From Acholeplasmatales bacterium (lineage in GTDB: Bacteria; Bacillota_I; Bacilli_A; Acholeplasmatales; Anaeroplasmataceae), in contig JAFTDB010000031.1 in NCBI GenBank assembly GCA_017454375.1, positions 1 to 64,000 of the forward strand: DNA of 64,000 nt. Reading direction: 5' to 3'. The translations under genes and the position numbers were made by a program. The notes beneath the pieces were generated by a model. That model worked only from the letters and a program-made list of their open reading frames with translations. It did not search any database and was not told where the DNA came from. Position 1 is the first letter of the stretch; each line of letters begins with the position of its first letter. Positions 30,205 through 39,898 of this stretch are shown in pieces.

Positions 30205-33200
30205 ATGTCAAATGTAGGTTTAAAATCAAATTCAAAACAAATGAGGTATAAGGTTGGAAATGTAGATATTTATATTAATCTATGTAAAGCAGATAAGAAT
30301 ATAATTATTGATATTCCATTTTTTAGTACCAAATATCCATTTGATTATGACTTTGGTATTGTATACAATTATCAGAATAGAAATATAAATAATTCAAATT
30401 TTGGATATGGTGTGGATTATAAGATTCCGAAATTAAGATATATAGACACTTATCATTTTATTTATGTTGAAATGCCAGATCAAAGCATTTGGGAATACAA
30501 TTATTCAAATGGAAGATATATTTGTAACACGGATAAATCATATATAGAAATTAACAATAATAAGCAATATCTTTATGATAAATATGGAAATGTATTCGAA
30601 TTTAATAAATCATCTACTGATTATCCGACTAAAATTACACATTTTGATGGAAGAGAGATTTTACCATCTGTTACATCAACAGCAATTAATGGTTTTAATT
30701 TAGGGGCGAGTAATAGAACAGTTAGTTATACATTTTCCTTATCGAATGTTACTAATGCTAGTCTATCCCTTCAAGATATAGGAGTTAGTAGTTTAGTTAA
30801 CTTTTATTATAATAGCAATAAGCTAACTCAATTAACTTATCAACCTTGTTCAGTTAAGCCAAACAATGTTTTCTTTTCATTTCAAGATAGTCTTATAGTG
30901 ATTGAAGATAGAAATGCTGAAAAGGCTATTGATATTAGTATTAATGGTGATCAAATAGTTGTAACTGAAAAAAGTTTTATAAATAATACATTAGGTGGTA
31001 CATTAGATGTTACAACAATTGATTATGGAGATTATAAAACTACTGTAACGGATAATTTTAGTAATAAGACATATTATTATTTTAATAATGGCATATCACT
31101 ATATGAGTTTAGTACATTAACAAAATGTGCAAAGAATTATTACATTAATCCAACTACTGAATTACTAACATATGAAAGTGACTATTTCAAAGTAAAGACT
31201 ACTGATACGATATCCTTAAATTCGTTTTCTACATCAGGAGTATCTATATCTAGTTATTCATGGTGGGGTTGGATATTTTCGTATTATGCACAATTTTTAG
31301 AAGAACCATATGTCATATCTGGTAGTGGATATTTGGCTTACAACAAGACTATCAATGGTGTTATGGATGATAATTACCAATTATCTATGTTTGTAAGAGT
31401 AAATAGTGTTGGAAGCTTTAATGTACAGCTATTAAATTCAAACACTGTACTTGCAGAACAATCCATTAGAAAGACAACTTCTGATAGTGAATTTGAGCTT
31501 ATTACAATAGGGCTTCATCTTACAACATCAGTTAGTGTATTAACAATCAAGATTATTACAACAAATGCCAATGTAGATGTTAGTACAATTAGACTTGTTA
31601 AGAAGAAGTTTGGTACATATTATAACTATGATTCAAACAACAATTTAACATCAACTTTGTCGGCTAATGGAACAACTACATATACATATAATTCATATAA
31701 TCAGGTTTCAACAATTACATATCCAATTGGTAAGACTGTTACATTAACATATGATAATACATTAAAAGATAAAATATCTAAAATAGAAGATAATACAAAT
31801 AGAGAAATTGATTATACATATGATTCATCAAATCATAATATTTTAACTAAAACTAAAAAATCAAGCTTGGCTACTAGGTGGGTAAAGACTTCTAGAACAT
31901 ATAATGCAGCATATGATCTAGCAACCACATCAGATGAATTAGGACATACAATTAGTTATTCATATAATAATCATTTGTTACAAACAATCACATACCCATA
32001 TGTAATAACTGAGAATATGTATTATAATAATAATTATCAGCTTTCAAAAATAATAAAGGGAGCTGGAATGGTTGAATATGAATACAACAGTGATTTAGTC
32101 TTAAACAAGATAAAGACAAGTGGAACTACAAACATTGATAAATCATTTGATAATAGTGCAAACTTAAGTGAAGTTGATTTTTTTGGCTTAACTATTAATA
32201 AATATACATACAATAATAAAAATCAAATTAGTGAAATAAAATATGGAACTAATAGTGATAAGACAACTATTACATATAATTCTAATTCCAAAATTAGTAA
32301 TATTAAGCATTATGATACAAGTAATGTTTTGAAACAACAATATAACTTCACATATGATAACTTAGGTAATTTAATACAAAAAGATTATTTAGATACTAAT
32401 AATTCAACAATTACATATGCAACATACACGTATGATGAAGATGGTAGAGTTAAAACAAACACTTCAGCAAATTTAGAATATAGATATAATACTTATGATG
32501 ATATAACAGTAAAGAAGATTGAACAATTTAGTTTAAAATATTTATCATTTGATAAGACATTTGAAACTACAAGTACAAGCTTATATAACAAAAGATTAGA
32601 TACATTTAATATATTCCCTTTAAATAGTGATTTAATATCATTAAATGGTAATTATAGACCATATAAGTTTGAAACTGAAAATGGCTATAAAACATATGAA
32701 TTTAGAGATAATTTTAACAGTAATGCCTTTAGATGTTATAACACTAATTTGGCATACCAGTTTGGTTTTTCAGCAACTGGTACAATGATGATAAAGCTAG
32801 ATTTAGTATCACTTGGCTCAGCATATGTTTTCGCCAATTATGATAATTACACATCATCTAATAAGATAATTGTTGAATTATCTGGAAGTAGTGTATATTT
32901 AACCGTTAATAATAATACATATAGTACAGGATTATATGTATCAACAGGATTAAACACAATTGCCTTATCATTTGATGAAAGTATAACAACTAATTCAAGT
33001 ATGACTACTAGAAATAAATACATAAGAGTATATGTTAACGGTAGTACATATGAAAAGAATGTGCAAATCTCATCAAGCTTTTCAGCTATGACAACCTATA
33101 TTGGTAGATCAAGTGGTGGCAATTATAAATTAAATGGCTATGCTAGAAATCTAGCAATAAGAGAAGCATACACATCTGATTCAACATTATCTTCAGTTGA

Positions 33201-34836
33201 TACAGACTTAGATATAAAGAGTATGTCTCTTAGCCAAGATAAGCTAGATAGACTTAATGTTAAAAAGATTAAGCATGGCTCATCTGTAGTATTTACACAA
33301 GGATATAATTATTTAAATAACACAGATGGACTAGGTACATCTAATATTGTTTCATCAGAAATTATTTCGACAAATAATAATTCTACTACAAGAACATATA
33401 CATATGATTTATTGAATAGAATAACTGCCATAAGTGATAGTTTGTTTGGTAACCATTCATATGAATATGATTATCGAGGTTTTTTAACATCAGAAACATC
33501 TCTTGGTTATACACTAACTTATACATATGATGATAATGGAAATATAAAAACAATTCATGATAGTAGAACAAATACAACCATTAACCTAGTGTATGATCAA
33601 ACATATAAAGATAGATTAGTAACATTTGATGGAAATAATATTTCATATTCATCAACATCGCCTGGTAACCCAACATATTATTATAATAATGGTTATACAT
33701 TTGAAGGGAAACAATTAGTACATCTTCAAAAATATAATAACGGAGAATATAAAGATATTTATTATCAATATAATGATGAAGGATTAATTGTTAAAAAAAC
33801 AATTGACTATACATATACTGATGATACTGAACCACATACAGAAGTAACATATTATTATTACGAAGACGATAAATTAGTAATAGAAGATAAAGGGTACTTA
33901 TTTATAGAATATTTATATGATTCAAATGGTAATCTATATGGATTTATAAGTAACAATAACTTATACTATTACATAAAAGATATACTAAATAATATCATTG
34001 GAATAGTTAATTCAAGTGGTAACCTAGTAGTTAGATATGATTATGATGCGTATGGATATGATGTTAGATCTTATGGTAGCTATATCTATAATCCATTTAA
34101 ATATAAAGGATATTATTATGATAGTGATGCAGAATTATATTATTGTAAATCAAGATTCTATAATCCGTTATTCCGTAGATGGATAAATAACGATGATATA
34201 GAAAACATTGATGAAAGAAATGTTGGCTGTGTAAATCTATATGCATATTGTAATAATAATCCTGTGATGTATGTGGATCCTAGTGGAGAAATGCCAACAT
34301 GGCTAAAATTCACAATTGGTGGAATAGTCATTGTTGCGTCAATTATTGCCATTCCATTTACTGGTGGTGGTTCCTCAGTTTTTGTTCCTGTAGCACTAGG
34401 AGCAACTGCTGGTGGAGCAGCAGGCATGTTTAGTGGATTTTCATTTAATGATAGTGGCTTTAATTATGACATTGATAAGGCTTCCACAGGGTTTATGTTT
34501 GGCTCAATATTCGGGGCAGTTTCTGGTATGTCTGGAGCAACATTGAGTATGACTACAGGGCTGACAGCAGAATCGATGATTTATAGAGGTGTTATGGTTG
34601 GAGTTGATGGCGTTTTAAGCATATGTAACTATTTGTCGCAAAATGCAATAAATGGATCAATTGATGAAATTACGATTATTGGTGTTGTTATATCCTTTAG
34701 TGGTGGGTTACTGAACTTTTGCAATCCAATAAGTAGATTTATTGATGGTTTTATAAATCCACTTATTGGAAGTGAATTCGCTTGGGGATATGACCAGGTA
34801 AGAAATAGTATAATCAAAAAGAAAAAAATGGGGTAA
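30205..34836 (+). CDS. RHS-repeat polymorphic toxin-like protein (second complete copy)
   Basis: A 1543-residue RHS protein with the same plan as the one at 1476-6362. There is an N-terminal shell without signal peptide and a beta-rich carbohydrate-binding-like insert at about 361-478. YD repeats lead to a LamG-like domain at about 806-1004, then more YD repeats. The RHS core ends in DPSGE (residues 1358-1362), followed by a hydrophobic tail of about 180 residues (1363-1543) ending in KKKKMG. The core is more diverged from the first two copies but shares the same 33-base block. The tail contains TGFMFGSIFGAVSG, the segment also found as a relic at 29123. Effector activity is not recognisable. 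Directly upstream is the nucleotidyltransferase gene, and a two-helix PH-like protein gene starts 4 bases downstream. Confidence 0.9.
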   Translation: MSNVGLKSNSKQMRYKVGNVDIYINLCKADKNIIIDIPFFSTKYPFDYDFGIVYNYQNRNINNSNFGYGVDYKIPKLRYIDTYHFIYVEMPDQSIWEYNYSNGRYICNTDKSYIEINNNKQYLYDKYGNVFEFNKSSTDYPTKITHFDGREILPSVTSTAINGFNLGASNRTVSYTFSLSNVTNASLSLQDIGVSSLVNFYYNSNKLTQLTYQPCSVKPNNVFFSFQDSLIVIEDRNAEKAIDISINGDQIVVTEKSFINNTLGGTLDVTTIDYGDYKTTVTDNFSNKTYYYFNNGISLYEFSTLTKCAKNYYINPTTELLTYESDYFKVKTTDTISLNSFSTSGVSISSYSWWGWIFSYYAQFLEEPYVISGSGYLAYNKTINGVMDDNYQLSMFVRVNSVGSFNVQLLNSNTVLAEQSIRKTTSDSEFELITIGLHLTTSVSVLTIKIITTNANVDVSTIRLVKKKFGTYYNYDSNNNLTSTLSANGTTTYTYNSYNQVSTITYPIGKTVTLTYDNTLKDKISKIEDNTNREIDYTYDSSNHNILTKTKKSSLATRWVKTSRTYNAAYDLATTSDELGHTISYSYNNHLLQTITYPYVITENMYYNNNYQLSKIIKGAGMVEYEYNSDLVLNKIKTSGTTNIDKSFDNSANLSEVDFFGLTINKYTYNNKNQISEIKYGTNSDKTTITYNSNSKISNIKHYDTSNVLKQQYNFTYDNLGNLIQKDYLDTNNSTITYATYTYDEDGRVKTNTSANLEYRYNTYDDITVKKIEQFSLKYLSFDKTFETTSTSLYNKRLDTFNIFPLNSDLISLNGNYRPYKFETENGYKTYEFRDNFNSNAFRCYNTNLAYQFGFSATGTMMIKLDLVSLGSAYVFANYDNYTSSNKIIVELSGSSVYLTVNNNTYSTGLYVSTGLNTIALSFDESITTNSSMTTRNKYIRVYVNGSTYEKNVQISSSFSAMTTYIGRSSGGNYKLNGYARNLAIREAYTSDSTLSSVDTDLDIKSMSLSQDKLDRLNVKKIKHGSSVVFTQGYNYLNNTDGLGTSNIVSSEIISTNNNSTTRTYTYDLLNRITAISDSLFGNHSYEYDYRGFLTSETSLGYTLTYTYDDNGNIKTIHDSRTNTTINLVYDQTYKDRLVTFDGNNISYSSTSPGNPTYYYNNGYTFEGKQLVHLQKYNNGEYKDIYYQYNDEGLIVKKTIDYTYTDDTEPHTEVTYYYYEDDKLVIEDKGYLFIEYLYDSNGNLYGFISNNNLYYYIKDILNNIIGIVNSSGNLVVRYDYDAYGYDVRSYGSYIYNPFKYKGYYYDSDAELYYCKSRFYNPLFRRWINNDDIENIDERNVGCVNLYAYCNNNPVMYVDPSGEMPTWLKFTIGGIVIVASIIAIPFTGGGSSVFVPVALGATAGGAAGMFSGFSFNDSGFNYDIDKASTGFMFGSIFGAVSGMSGATLSMTTGLTAESMIYRGVMVGVDGVLSICNYLSQNAINGSIDEITIIGVVISFSGGLLNFCNPISRFIDGFINPLIGSEFAWGYDQVRNSIIKKKKMG
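34240..34272 (+). repeat. 33-base block identical in all three RHS genes (copy 3)
   Basis: The core/tail junction copy in the third RHS gene. The surrounding core is clearly diverged in DNA, which makes the perfect identity here stand out. Confidence 0.85.
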
Positions 34837-34840
34837 AAGC

Positions 34841-35341
34841 ATGAAAAAATATGAAAATATAATTGTTTTATTTAAAACAACAGTTTTATTCTTTGTGATT
34901 GTTTCTTTGGCCGTTTCATTGCTTATTATATTTGTAAGTGAGACAACAAATATAGTTGATAAAATTGTTCCAGTTTTAACGTTATTGGCTTTGGACTTTA
35001 TTATGCTTTTTGTAACCGTAAAATGTGGTTTTTTTACCACTTATTATTCAAATGATATTGTTGTTCAAAAGCTATTCTTTAAAACAAAGAAAATTGTTGT
35101 TAGTGATATTAAAACAATAGTCTTTACTAGAAACGTTTTTATTTTATTGAAAGAGACTCCAATTATTTCTGATTCAAAGAGCTCACGCGAAATAGTTTCA
35201 ACGTTTAAAAAAAATATTATAATAACTTTGGGACAAAATGATGAATTACTTGTAATACTATCAAGATGTGACAATGTTAATATTATACTTTGTAAGCCAT
35301 TTAAGGACTTACAAACTAAAATCAACAGGTATTTTTCATAA
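34841..35341 (+). CDS. Putative immunity/partner protein of the third RHS gene: two membrane segments plus PH-like domain
   Basis: A 166-residue protein starting with the ATG at 34841, four bases after the RHS stop. It begins MKKY and has two hydrophobic helices (about residues 9-32 and 42-62), then a beta-rich region with KLFFKTKKIVVSDIKTIVF and a final helix (KDLQTKINRYFS). This plan matches the partner of the second RHS gene and resembles bacterial PH-like membrane proteins, although sequence identity is low. Adjacent position and divergence in step with the RHS tails support an immunity role (inference). A terminator follows about 90 bases later. Confidence 0.6.
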   Translation: MKKYENIIVLFKTTVLFFVIVSLAVSLLIIFVSETTNIVDKIVPVLTLLALDFIMLFVTVKCGFFTTYYSNDIVVQKLFFKTKKIVVSDIKTIVFTRNVFILLKETPIISDSKSSREIVSTFKKNIIITLGQNDELLVILSRCDNVNIILCKPFKDLQTKINRYFS

Positions 35342-35428
35342 ATGTTTTTTATGAAATAACTAAAAATATGGTTGAACAGTTAAGAAGAAAATATGATTTT
35401 TAAAATCTAGCAACAGTGATTAAAATAG

Positions 35429-35457
35429 AAAATCCTAGTAATAGGATTTTTTATTTT
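35429..35457 (+). terminator. Rho-independent terminator after the second RHS island
   Basis: A 9-base stem (35429-35437 with 35442-35450) with a GTAA loop, followed by a T-rich run. Confidence 0.85.
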
Positions 35458-35471
35458 GTGTTTTATTTGTT

Positions 35472-35499
35472 TTGAAAACACGGAAAAATGTGGTATAAT
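35472..35499 (+). promoter_or_regulatory. Predicted promoter of the hprK operon
   Basis: TTGAAA (35472-35477), 16-base spacer, TATAAT (35494-35499) with an upstream TGG giving an extended -10. The leader is short, with AAAGGAG before the ATG at 35527. Confidence 0.7.
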
Positions 35500-35526
35500 T
35501 AATTGATTTTTTTAAAGGAGCATTTT

Positions 35527-36465
35527 ATGAAAAAAATATTAGTTAGTAAAATCGCTAAAGAAAATGGTTTAGAATTACTTGCAGGTGAGGCTGGGCTTAA
35601 TGCTACAGTAAGCATTGAAGAAATCTCAAGACCTGGTTTGGAATTCACTGGATTCTTTAAATATTTTGATCCAAATAGATTAGTATTAATCGGTTCTAAG
35701 GATGCTGCATTTTTGGATACTTTAGATAAAGATACTATTTCAAAGAATGTAGAAGAAATATTTAAAAGAAAGCCTCCAATTATTGTTTTTTCTAAGAATG
35801 TTATAATTAATCCAATATTCTCTGAAATGGCTGAAAAATATGGTGTGGCTATATTTAGATCAGGATTAAGAACTACTCAAACATCATCTAAGCTATATAC
35901 TTACTTACAAGATAACCTAGCTGAAAGAATTAGTGTACATGGTACACTTATGGATATTAATGGTATGGGTACATTAATTATAGGTAAGAGTGGTATCGGT
36001 AAATCTGAGACTGCCCTAGACTTAATTAAAAGAGGTCACCAATTAATAGCCGATGATCTAGTAGAAGTATTTGAGCATGAACCTGGTAACCTACTTGGTG
36101 AAGCTCCAAAGGTATTAAAAAGATATATTGAGATTCGTGGTATCGGTATAGTTGATGTAGTTGCGATGTTTGGTGCGGCTGCCTATAGACCTAGAAAGAG
36201 TGTAAAGGTAGTAATCGAGCTTGAAACATGGGATGATAGGAAGAACTATGATCGTTTAGGGCTTGAAAATTATACTTCTAAATATTTCAATACTGAAATA
36301 CCTAGAAAGGTAATTCCAGTATTACCTGGTAGAAACGTGGCACTACTTGTTGAATCTGCCGCAATGAATGAAAAACTAAAGCTACTAGGACATGATACAT
36401 CTATGGAATTTATTGATAAGATAGATGCCCACGCATCTAGAAAAGGAGATTTAGAGGATGAATAA
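35527..36465 (+). CDS. hprK: HPr kinase/phosphorylase
   Basis: A 312-residue HprK, the bifunctional kinase/phosphorylase acting on Ser46 of HPr to control carbon catabolite repression in Firmicutes. The N-terminal domain (about 1-130) is followed by the catalytic domain. This has Walker A GKSGIGKS, the following ALDLIKRGHQLIADDLVE, the signature EIRGIGIVDV and a C-terminal region ending near VIPVLPGRN. The ATG at 35527 follows AAAGGAG at 35514-35520; a TTG at 35503 in the same frame is unlikely. The stop overlaps the start of lgt by 8 bases. The order hprK-lgt-ppaX recalls the same cluster in Bacillus. Confidence 0.96.
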   Translation: MKKILVSKIAKENGLELLAGEAGLNATVSIEEISRPGLEFTGFFKYFDPNRLVLIGSKDAAFLDTLDKDTISKNVEEIFKRKPPIIVFSKNVIINPIFSEMAEKYGVAIFRSGLRTTQTSSKLYTYLQDNLAERISVHGTLMDINGMGTLIIGKSGIGKSETALDLIKRGHQLIADDLVEVFEHEPGNLLGEAPKVLKRYIEIRGIGIVDVVAMFGAAAYRPRKSVKVVIELETWDDRKNYDRLGLENYTSKYFNTEIPRKVIPVLPGRNVALLVESAAMNEKLKLLGHDTSMEFIDKIDAHASRKGDLEDE

Positions 36466-38065
36466 TTTCTTATATTATACAGGTGAACCAACTAAGATTT
36501 TAGGTGGTCTTACTATGTATGCAGTAATGATATTAATTGGTGTTGTTATTGCGGTTATATTAATGGTACAGGAAGGAAAGAAGATTGGTGTTAAATCAGA
36601 TGATATCTATCTAGCAATGATTATTGGTCTTCCTTTAGGTATTATCGGTGCTAGATTATGGTTCGTATTATTTAATACATCATTATTCCCTGATTTTGCA
36701 TCTATACTAGGCTTTAGAAACGGTAAATTTGAAGGCTTATCTGGCCTTGGTATTCAAGGTGGATTTATCTTAGCCTTTATCTTTGTTGTAATATATTGTC
36801 GTATTAAGCGTATTAGCTTACTTAAGATGATTGATTTAATGGCTCCTGGTATGTTAATTGCCCAAGTATTTGGTAGATGGGGTAATTTCTTTAATCATGA
36901 ATTATATGGACCAATTGATGGAAGTGGCTTTGTAAAATCAATTCCAGTTATTGGTGATATGATGTTTATTGATGGCGAATATCGTCAGCCAACTTTCTTA
37001 TATGAATCAGTATTGAATTTAATTGGCTTTGCCATAATGTTAGTTTTAAGAAGAAAATTCAAGAAGCTTAGAACTGGTGACTTGATGGCAGGATATCTTG
37101 TATGGTATGGTTCAGTTAGAATCTTCACTGAATCATTAAGACTTCAAAGTGGTGTTAGTGAACCACTTATGATAGGACCTGTTCCAGTATCTATTTTAAC
37201 AAGTGTTATATTTATAGTGGCTGGTATATTATTCTTTATCCTAAAAAGAGTATTACCACTTATCGACTTTAAACAATATAAAAAAGAAGTGCCTACATAT
37301 ACAGAAGGTAATAAATTCTTATTCAATTTAAAGAAATGTTATATTGTTACAACTAACAGATTAAAATATGAGATGAAAAACATTCCACAAGATTATTATT
37401 TAGATATTATTAGTGGAACTAAAGAACATAAATTTGATGGTATCATCTTTGATTTAGATGGAACAATTCTAGACTCTAAAGCATTAATTGATGAGAGTGT
37501 AATTTATGTATTTAAGAAGTTTAGACCAGAATATGAATTAACTGAAGATGAAATTGATTCATTCTTTGGACCAACTTTATATCAATCTTTTTCTAAATAT
37601 GCTAAGGATGAACAAGAAATCAATGATATGATTGCTTGTTATCGTGAATTTAATATTCCTAACCATGATGAATATGTAAAGCCATTCCCTGAAGTTAAGT
37701 TAACTTTAACTAAACTTAAAAAGATGGGATTTAAGCTAGGTGTTGCATCATCTAAGAAGACTGATTTAGTTAAAAGAGGATTAGAGATTTGTGATGTAGC
37801 TGATTTATTTGATTCTATAGTTGGTTATGAGGAAGGATTAAATCCAAAACCAGCACCAGATTCAATTTTAAAAGCTAAAGAGGAAATGGAATGTAAGAAT
37901 GTCATTTATGTTGGTGACACCCTAAATGACATCTTAGCTGCCAAGGCTGCCGGTGCATATGCTGTAGGTGTTTTATACATTAAGCATCCTGAGGTTATGC
38001 TAGAAGCTAAACCAGATAATGTTATTAATAGATTATCTGAATTAATTAAGATGGTTGAAGAATAA
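36458..38065 (+). CDS. lgt: Fused prolipoprotein diacylglyceryl transferase and PpaX-like HAD phosphatase
   Basis: A 535-residue fusion. Residues about 1-270 are Lgt, a multi-helix membrane enzyme that adds diacylglycerol to lipobox cysteines: GIIGARLWFVLF, GLGIQGGFI, the RWGNFFNHELYGP signature and YLVWYGSVRIFTESLR. A short linker leads to a HAD hydrolase (about 325-535). Its motifs are FDLDGTILDS (nucleophile and acid Asp near 332 and 334), GVASSKK, the Lys of NPKPAPD and GDTLNDI. The HAD part resembles PpaX/Gph, and PpaX removes pyrophosphate made by HprK phosphorylase. In Bacillus hprK, lgt and ppaX are neighbouring separate genes; here lgt and the HAD gene are one frame with no stop. Consequently the phosphatase would be tethered to the membrane. 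The lipoproteins in this window are plausible Lgt substrates. Confidence 0.92.
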   Translation: MNNFLYYTGEPTKILGGLTMYAVMILIGVVIAVILMVQEGKKIGVKSDDIYLAMIIGLPLGIIGARLWFVLFNTSLFPDFASILGFRNGKFEGLSGLGIQGGFILAFIFVVIYCRIKRISLLKMIDLMAPGMLIAQVFGRWGNFFNHELYGPIDGSGFVKSIPVIGDMMFIDGEYRQPTFLYESVLNLIGFAIMLVLRRKFKKLRTGDLMAGYLVWYGSVRIFTESLRLQSGVSEPLMIGPVPVSILTSVIFIVAGILFFILKRVLPLIDFKQYKKEVPTYTEGNKFLFNLKKCYIVTTNRLKYEMKNIPQDYYLDIISGTKEHKFDGIIFDLDGTILDSKALIDESVIYVFKKFRPEYELTEDEIDSFFGPTLYQSFSKYAKDEQEINDMIACYREFNIPNHDEYVKPFPEVKLTLTKLKKMGFKLGVASSKKTDLVKRGLEICDVADLFDSIVGYEEGLNPKPAPDSILKAKEEMECKNVIYVGDTLNDILAAKAAGAYAVGVLYIKHPEVMLEAKPDNVINRLSELIKMVEE

Positions 38066-38066
38066 A

Positions 38067-38996
38067 ATGAGCTTTACAACTGATTTAAAAGAAGAATTAA
38101 TAACTTTAAAAAATAATTCAAAAGAAGAAGATTTATTTGAGCTTGAAGGCATTATTCGTTTATCAAGTGAAGTATTCTTACTTCCTTTGAAATTAGAAAT
38201 TACTTTAAACAGTAAATCTTTAGTTAGATTAGTATTATCACTTTTGAAAAAATATTTTGATATTGAATATGAATTAATATCTAAAATAGTTAATAGATTC
38301 AATAAGAAAGAATCTTATACTATATCTATTACTAAGGGTGCTAAAGAGATTATTGATACATTCCATCTAATAGATGATAAGATTAAAAATGAAAATGATA
38401 ATCCTGAGCATTATAAACAATTTATTCGTGGAGCATTCCTAGCTAAAGGTAGTGTAAATGATCCAGCAGGAAAGAATAGCCATTTAGAGATTGCAAGTAG
38501 TGAAAGTGGAGATATAATCTTTATCCAAGGATTACTTGTTGATTATGATTTAAATGCTAGAATATCTAAGCGTAATAATTATTTAGTTTTATATCTAAAA
38601 TCAATTAGTGAAATAGGAAGCTTCCTATATCTTATAGGTGCTACCTCAATAATGGAATATTATGAAAATACCATTATTCAAAAGGAAATAATTGCGACAG
38701 CTAAACGTAGTGTTAACTTGGATATTGCTAACCAAACTAAGACTAATAATACTGCGCATGAACAGCTTAGATATATTCAAATTGTTGAAGAAAATTATAA
38801 GCTAGCAGATTTAGATGAGCATATTATTGAAACGATGAATTTAAGAAAGCTATATCCTGAATATTCTCTTTCAGAGCTTTTGGATGTAGTGCATGATAAT
38901 AGTGATCCATATTTGACAAAATCTAGACTAAATCATCGTTTTAGAAAAATTAAAACATTAGCGCAAGAAATCTTAGAAATAAAATCAAACAAATAA
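38067..38996 (+). CDS. whiA: WhiA-family sporulation/cell-division regulator
   Basis: A 309-residue WhiA homologue. It has an N-terminal LAGLIDADG-homing-endonuclease-like fold (FIRGAFLAKGSVNDPAGKNSHLEI, the family hallmark with no catalytic acids expected). The C-terminal helix-turn-helix region includes NLRKLYPEYSLSELLDVVHD and KSRLNHRFRKI. WhiA is found in nearly all Gram-positives and affects division and chromosome segregation. The ATG at 38067 lies directly after the lgt-ppaX stop; a TTG at 38055 in the same frame is less likely. The usual yvcJ and yvcK neighbours are absent. Confidence 0.93.
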   Translation: MSFTTDLKEELITLKNNSKEEDLFELEGIIRLSSEVFLLPLKLEITLNSKSLVRLVLSLLKKYFDIEYELISKIVNRFNKKESYTISITKGAKEIIDTFHLIDDKIKNENDNPEHYKQFIRGAFLAKGSVNDPAGKNSHLEIASSESGDIIFIQGLLVDYDLNARISKRNNYLVLYLKSISEIGSFLYLIGATSIMEYYENTIIQKEIIATAKRSVNLDIANQTKTNNTAHEQLRYIQIVEENYKLADLDEHIIETMNLRKLYPEYSLSELLDVVHDNSDPYLTKSRLNHRFRKIKTLAQEILEIKSNK

Positions 38997-39025
38997 TTGA
39001 TTACATTGATTTTTTGTGCTAAAAT
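38997..39025 (+). promoter_or_regulatory. Predicted promoter for the membrane-anchored protein gene
   Basis: TTGATT (38997-39002), 17-base spacer, TAAAAT (39020-39025) with TGC extension immediately upstream. It begins right after the whiA stop. Confidence 0.6.
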
Positions 39026-39075
39026 AACAAAGCGTTTATAAATTAATCCATAGGATTAAATTAAAGGAGATAAAT

Positions 39076-39855
39076 ATGGCAAAGATAAAGAAAAAAAGAG
39101 TATCAAATGTAGCCACTAAAAACCAAAAGAAGGATAACTGGTTTATAAGACTACTTCACAATAAAATCTTTTTAATTTGTGGTGGTATCGTATTAGTTGC
39201 AGGTATTACACTAGCAATAGTACTTCCAATTGTAATATCAAACAGCAAGACTGAATATAAGTTACCTGATTACTTTGGTGAAACTCAAACTTATAAGGTT
39301 GGCGACAAAGATAATGAAGTTAAATTCACAAAGATTAATTACTCAGGTGTTCTAGAGCATACAAATGCTAATGATGGTACTTATGAAGATCCTAAGATGT
39401 TTAAGGATTATGTAATTGTATTTGCTACAGACCTTTCAGCATTCCATCCAAAGAAATACACTGATGCGAATGGTGAATCACAAGATGCTAATACAAACCA
39501 TCAAGAAGCTTTCAATGACTTAATTCAACTTCAATATACAGTTAATAAATATAATGAAACTGGTGATAAGAAAGTTGCATTATATATCGTAGATACTAAG
39601 AGTGCTACTGGTAGCGAAAATGTTGGTATTTTAACAAATACTAAATTTGGTGGATCTGAAAATGGTTCTGATGTATTATTCTTCATGTATACAGCTGATG
39701 GCTTAAAGAAGAACTTCAAGGAATCTGCAACAGTTTCTAACAACTTATATTCAAATACTTATGATTCAACATTAAGAACTGCAGTAGATAATGTTATCAA
39801 TTACATCAATGAATATGTAACTGGTAATAAAGAAGAATATAAAGAAAACAATTAA
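39076..39855 (+). CDS. Unknown protein with N-terminal membrane anchor
   Basis: A 259-residue protein not assigned to a family. A basic start (MAKIKKKRVSNVATKNQKK) and one hydrophobic helix (about residues 30-55) indicate a single-pass protein with the bulk outside. The outer part (about 60-259) begins LPDYFGETQTYKVGDKDNEV. It alternates strands and helices (FKDYVIVFATDLSAFHP, KKVALYIVDTKS, GSDVLFFMYTADGLKKNF, TLRTAVDNVINYINEYV) in a way that recalls a thioredoxin-like fold without a CxxC motif; this is only a structural impression. It has its own promoter and terminator. The ribosome-binding site is AAAGGAG. Confidence 0.8.
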   Translation: MAKIKKKRVSNVATKNQKKDNWFIRLLHNKIFLICGGIVLVAGITLAIVLPIVISNSKTEYKLPDYFGETQTYKVGDKDNEVKFTKINYSGVLEHTNANDGTYEDPKMFKDYVIVFATDLSAFHPKKYTDANGESQDANTNHQEAFNDLIQLQYTVNKYNETGDKKVALYIVDTKSATGSENVGILTNTKFGGSENGSDVLFFMYTADGLKKNFKESATVSNNLYSNTYDSTLRTAVDNVINYINEYVTGNKEEYKENN

Positions 39856-39856
39856 T

Positions 39857-39880
39857 AGAAGGCTTAGGCCTTCTTTTGTT
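39857..39880 (+). terminator. Rho-independent terminator
   Basis: Stem AGAAGGC/GCCTTCT with a TTAG loop and trailing T residues, starting just after the stop codon. Confidence 0.85.
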
Positions 39881-39898
39881 TAAAAAGGGAGTAAAAAA

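Noticed and set aside
34158-35325. Several minus-strand frames of 60-110 codons across the third RHS tail and its partner gene
   Set aside because: They overlap well-supported plus-strand genes, lack start signals, and one would need to pass a gene junction.
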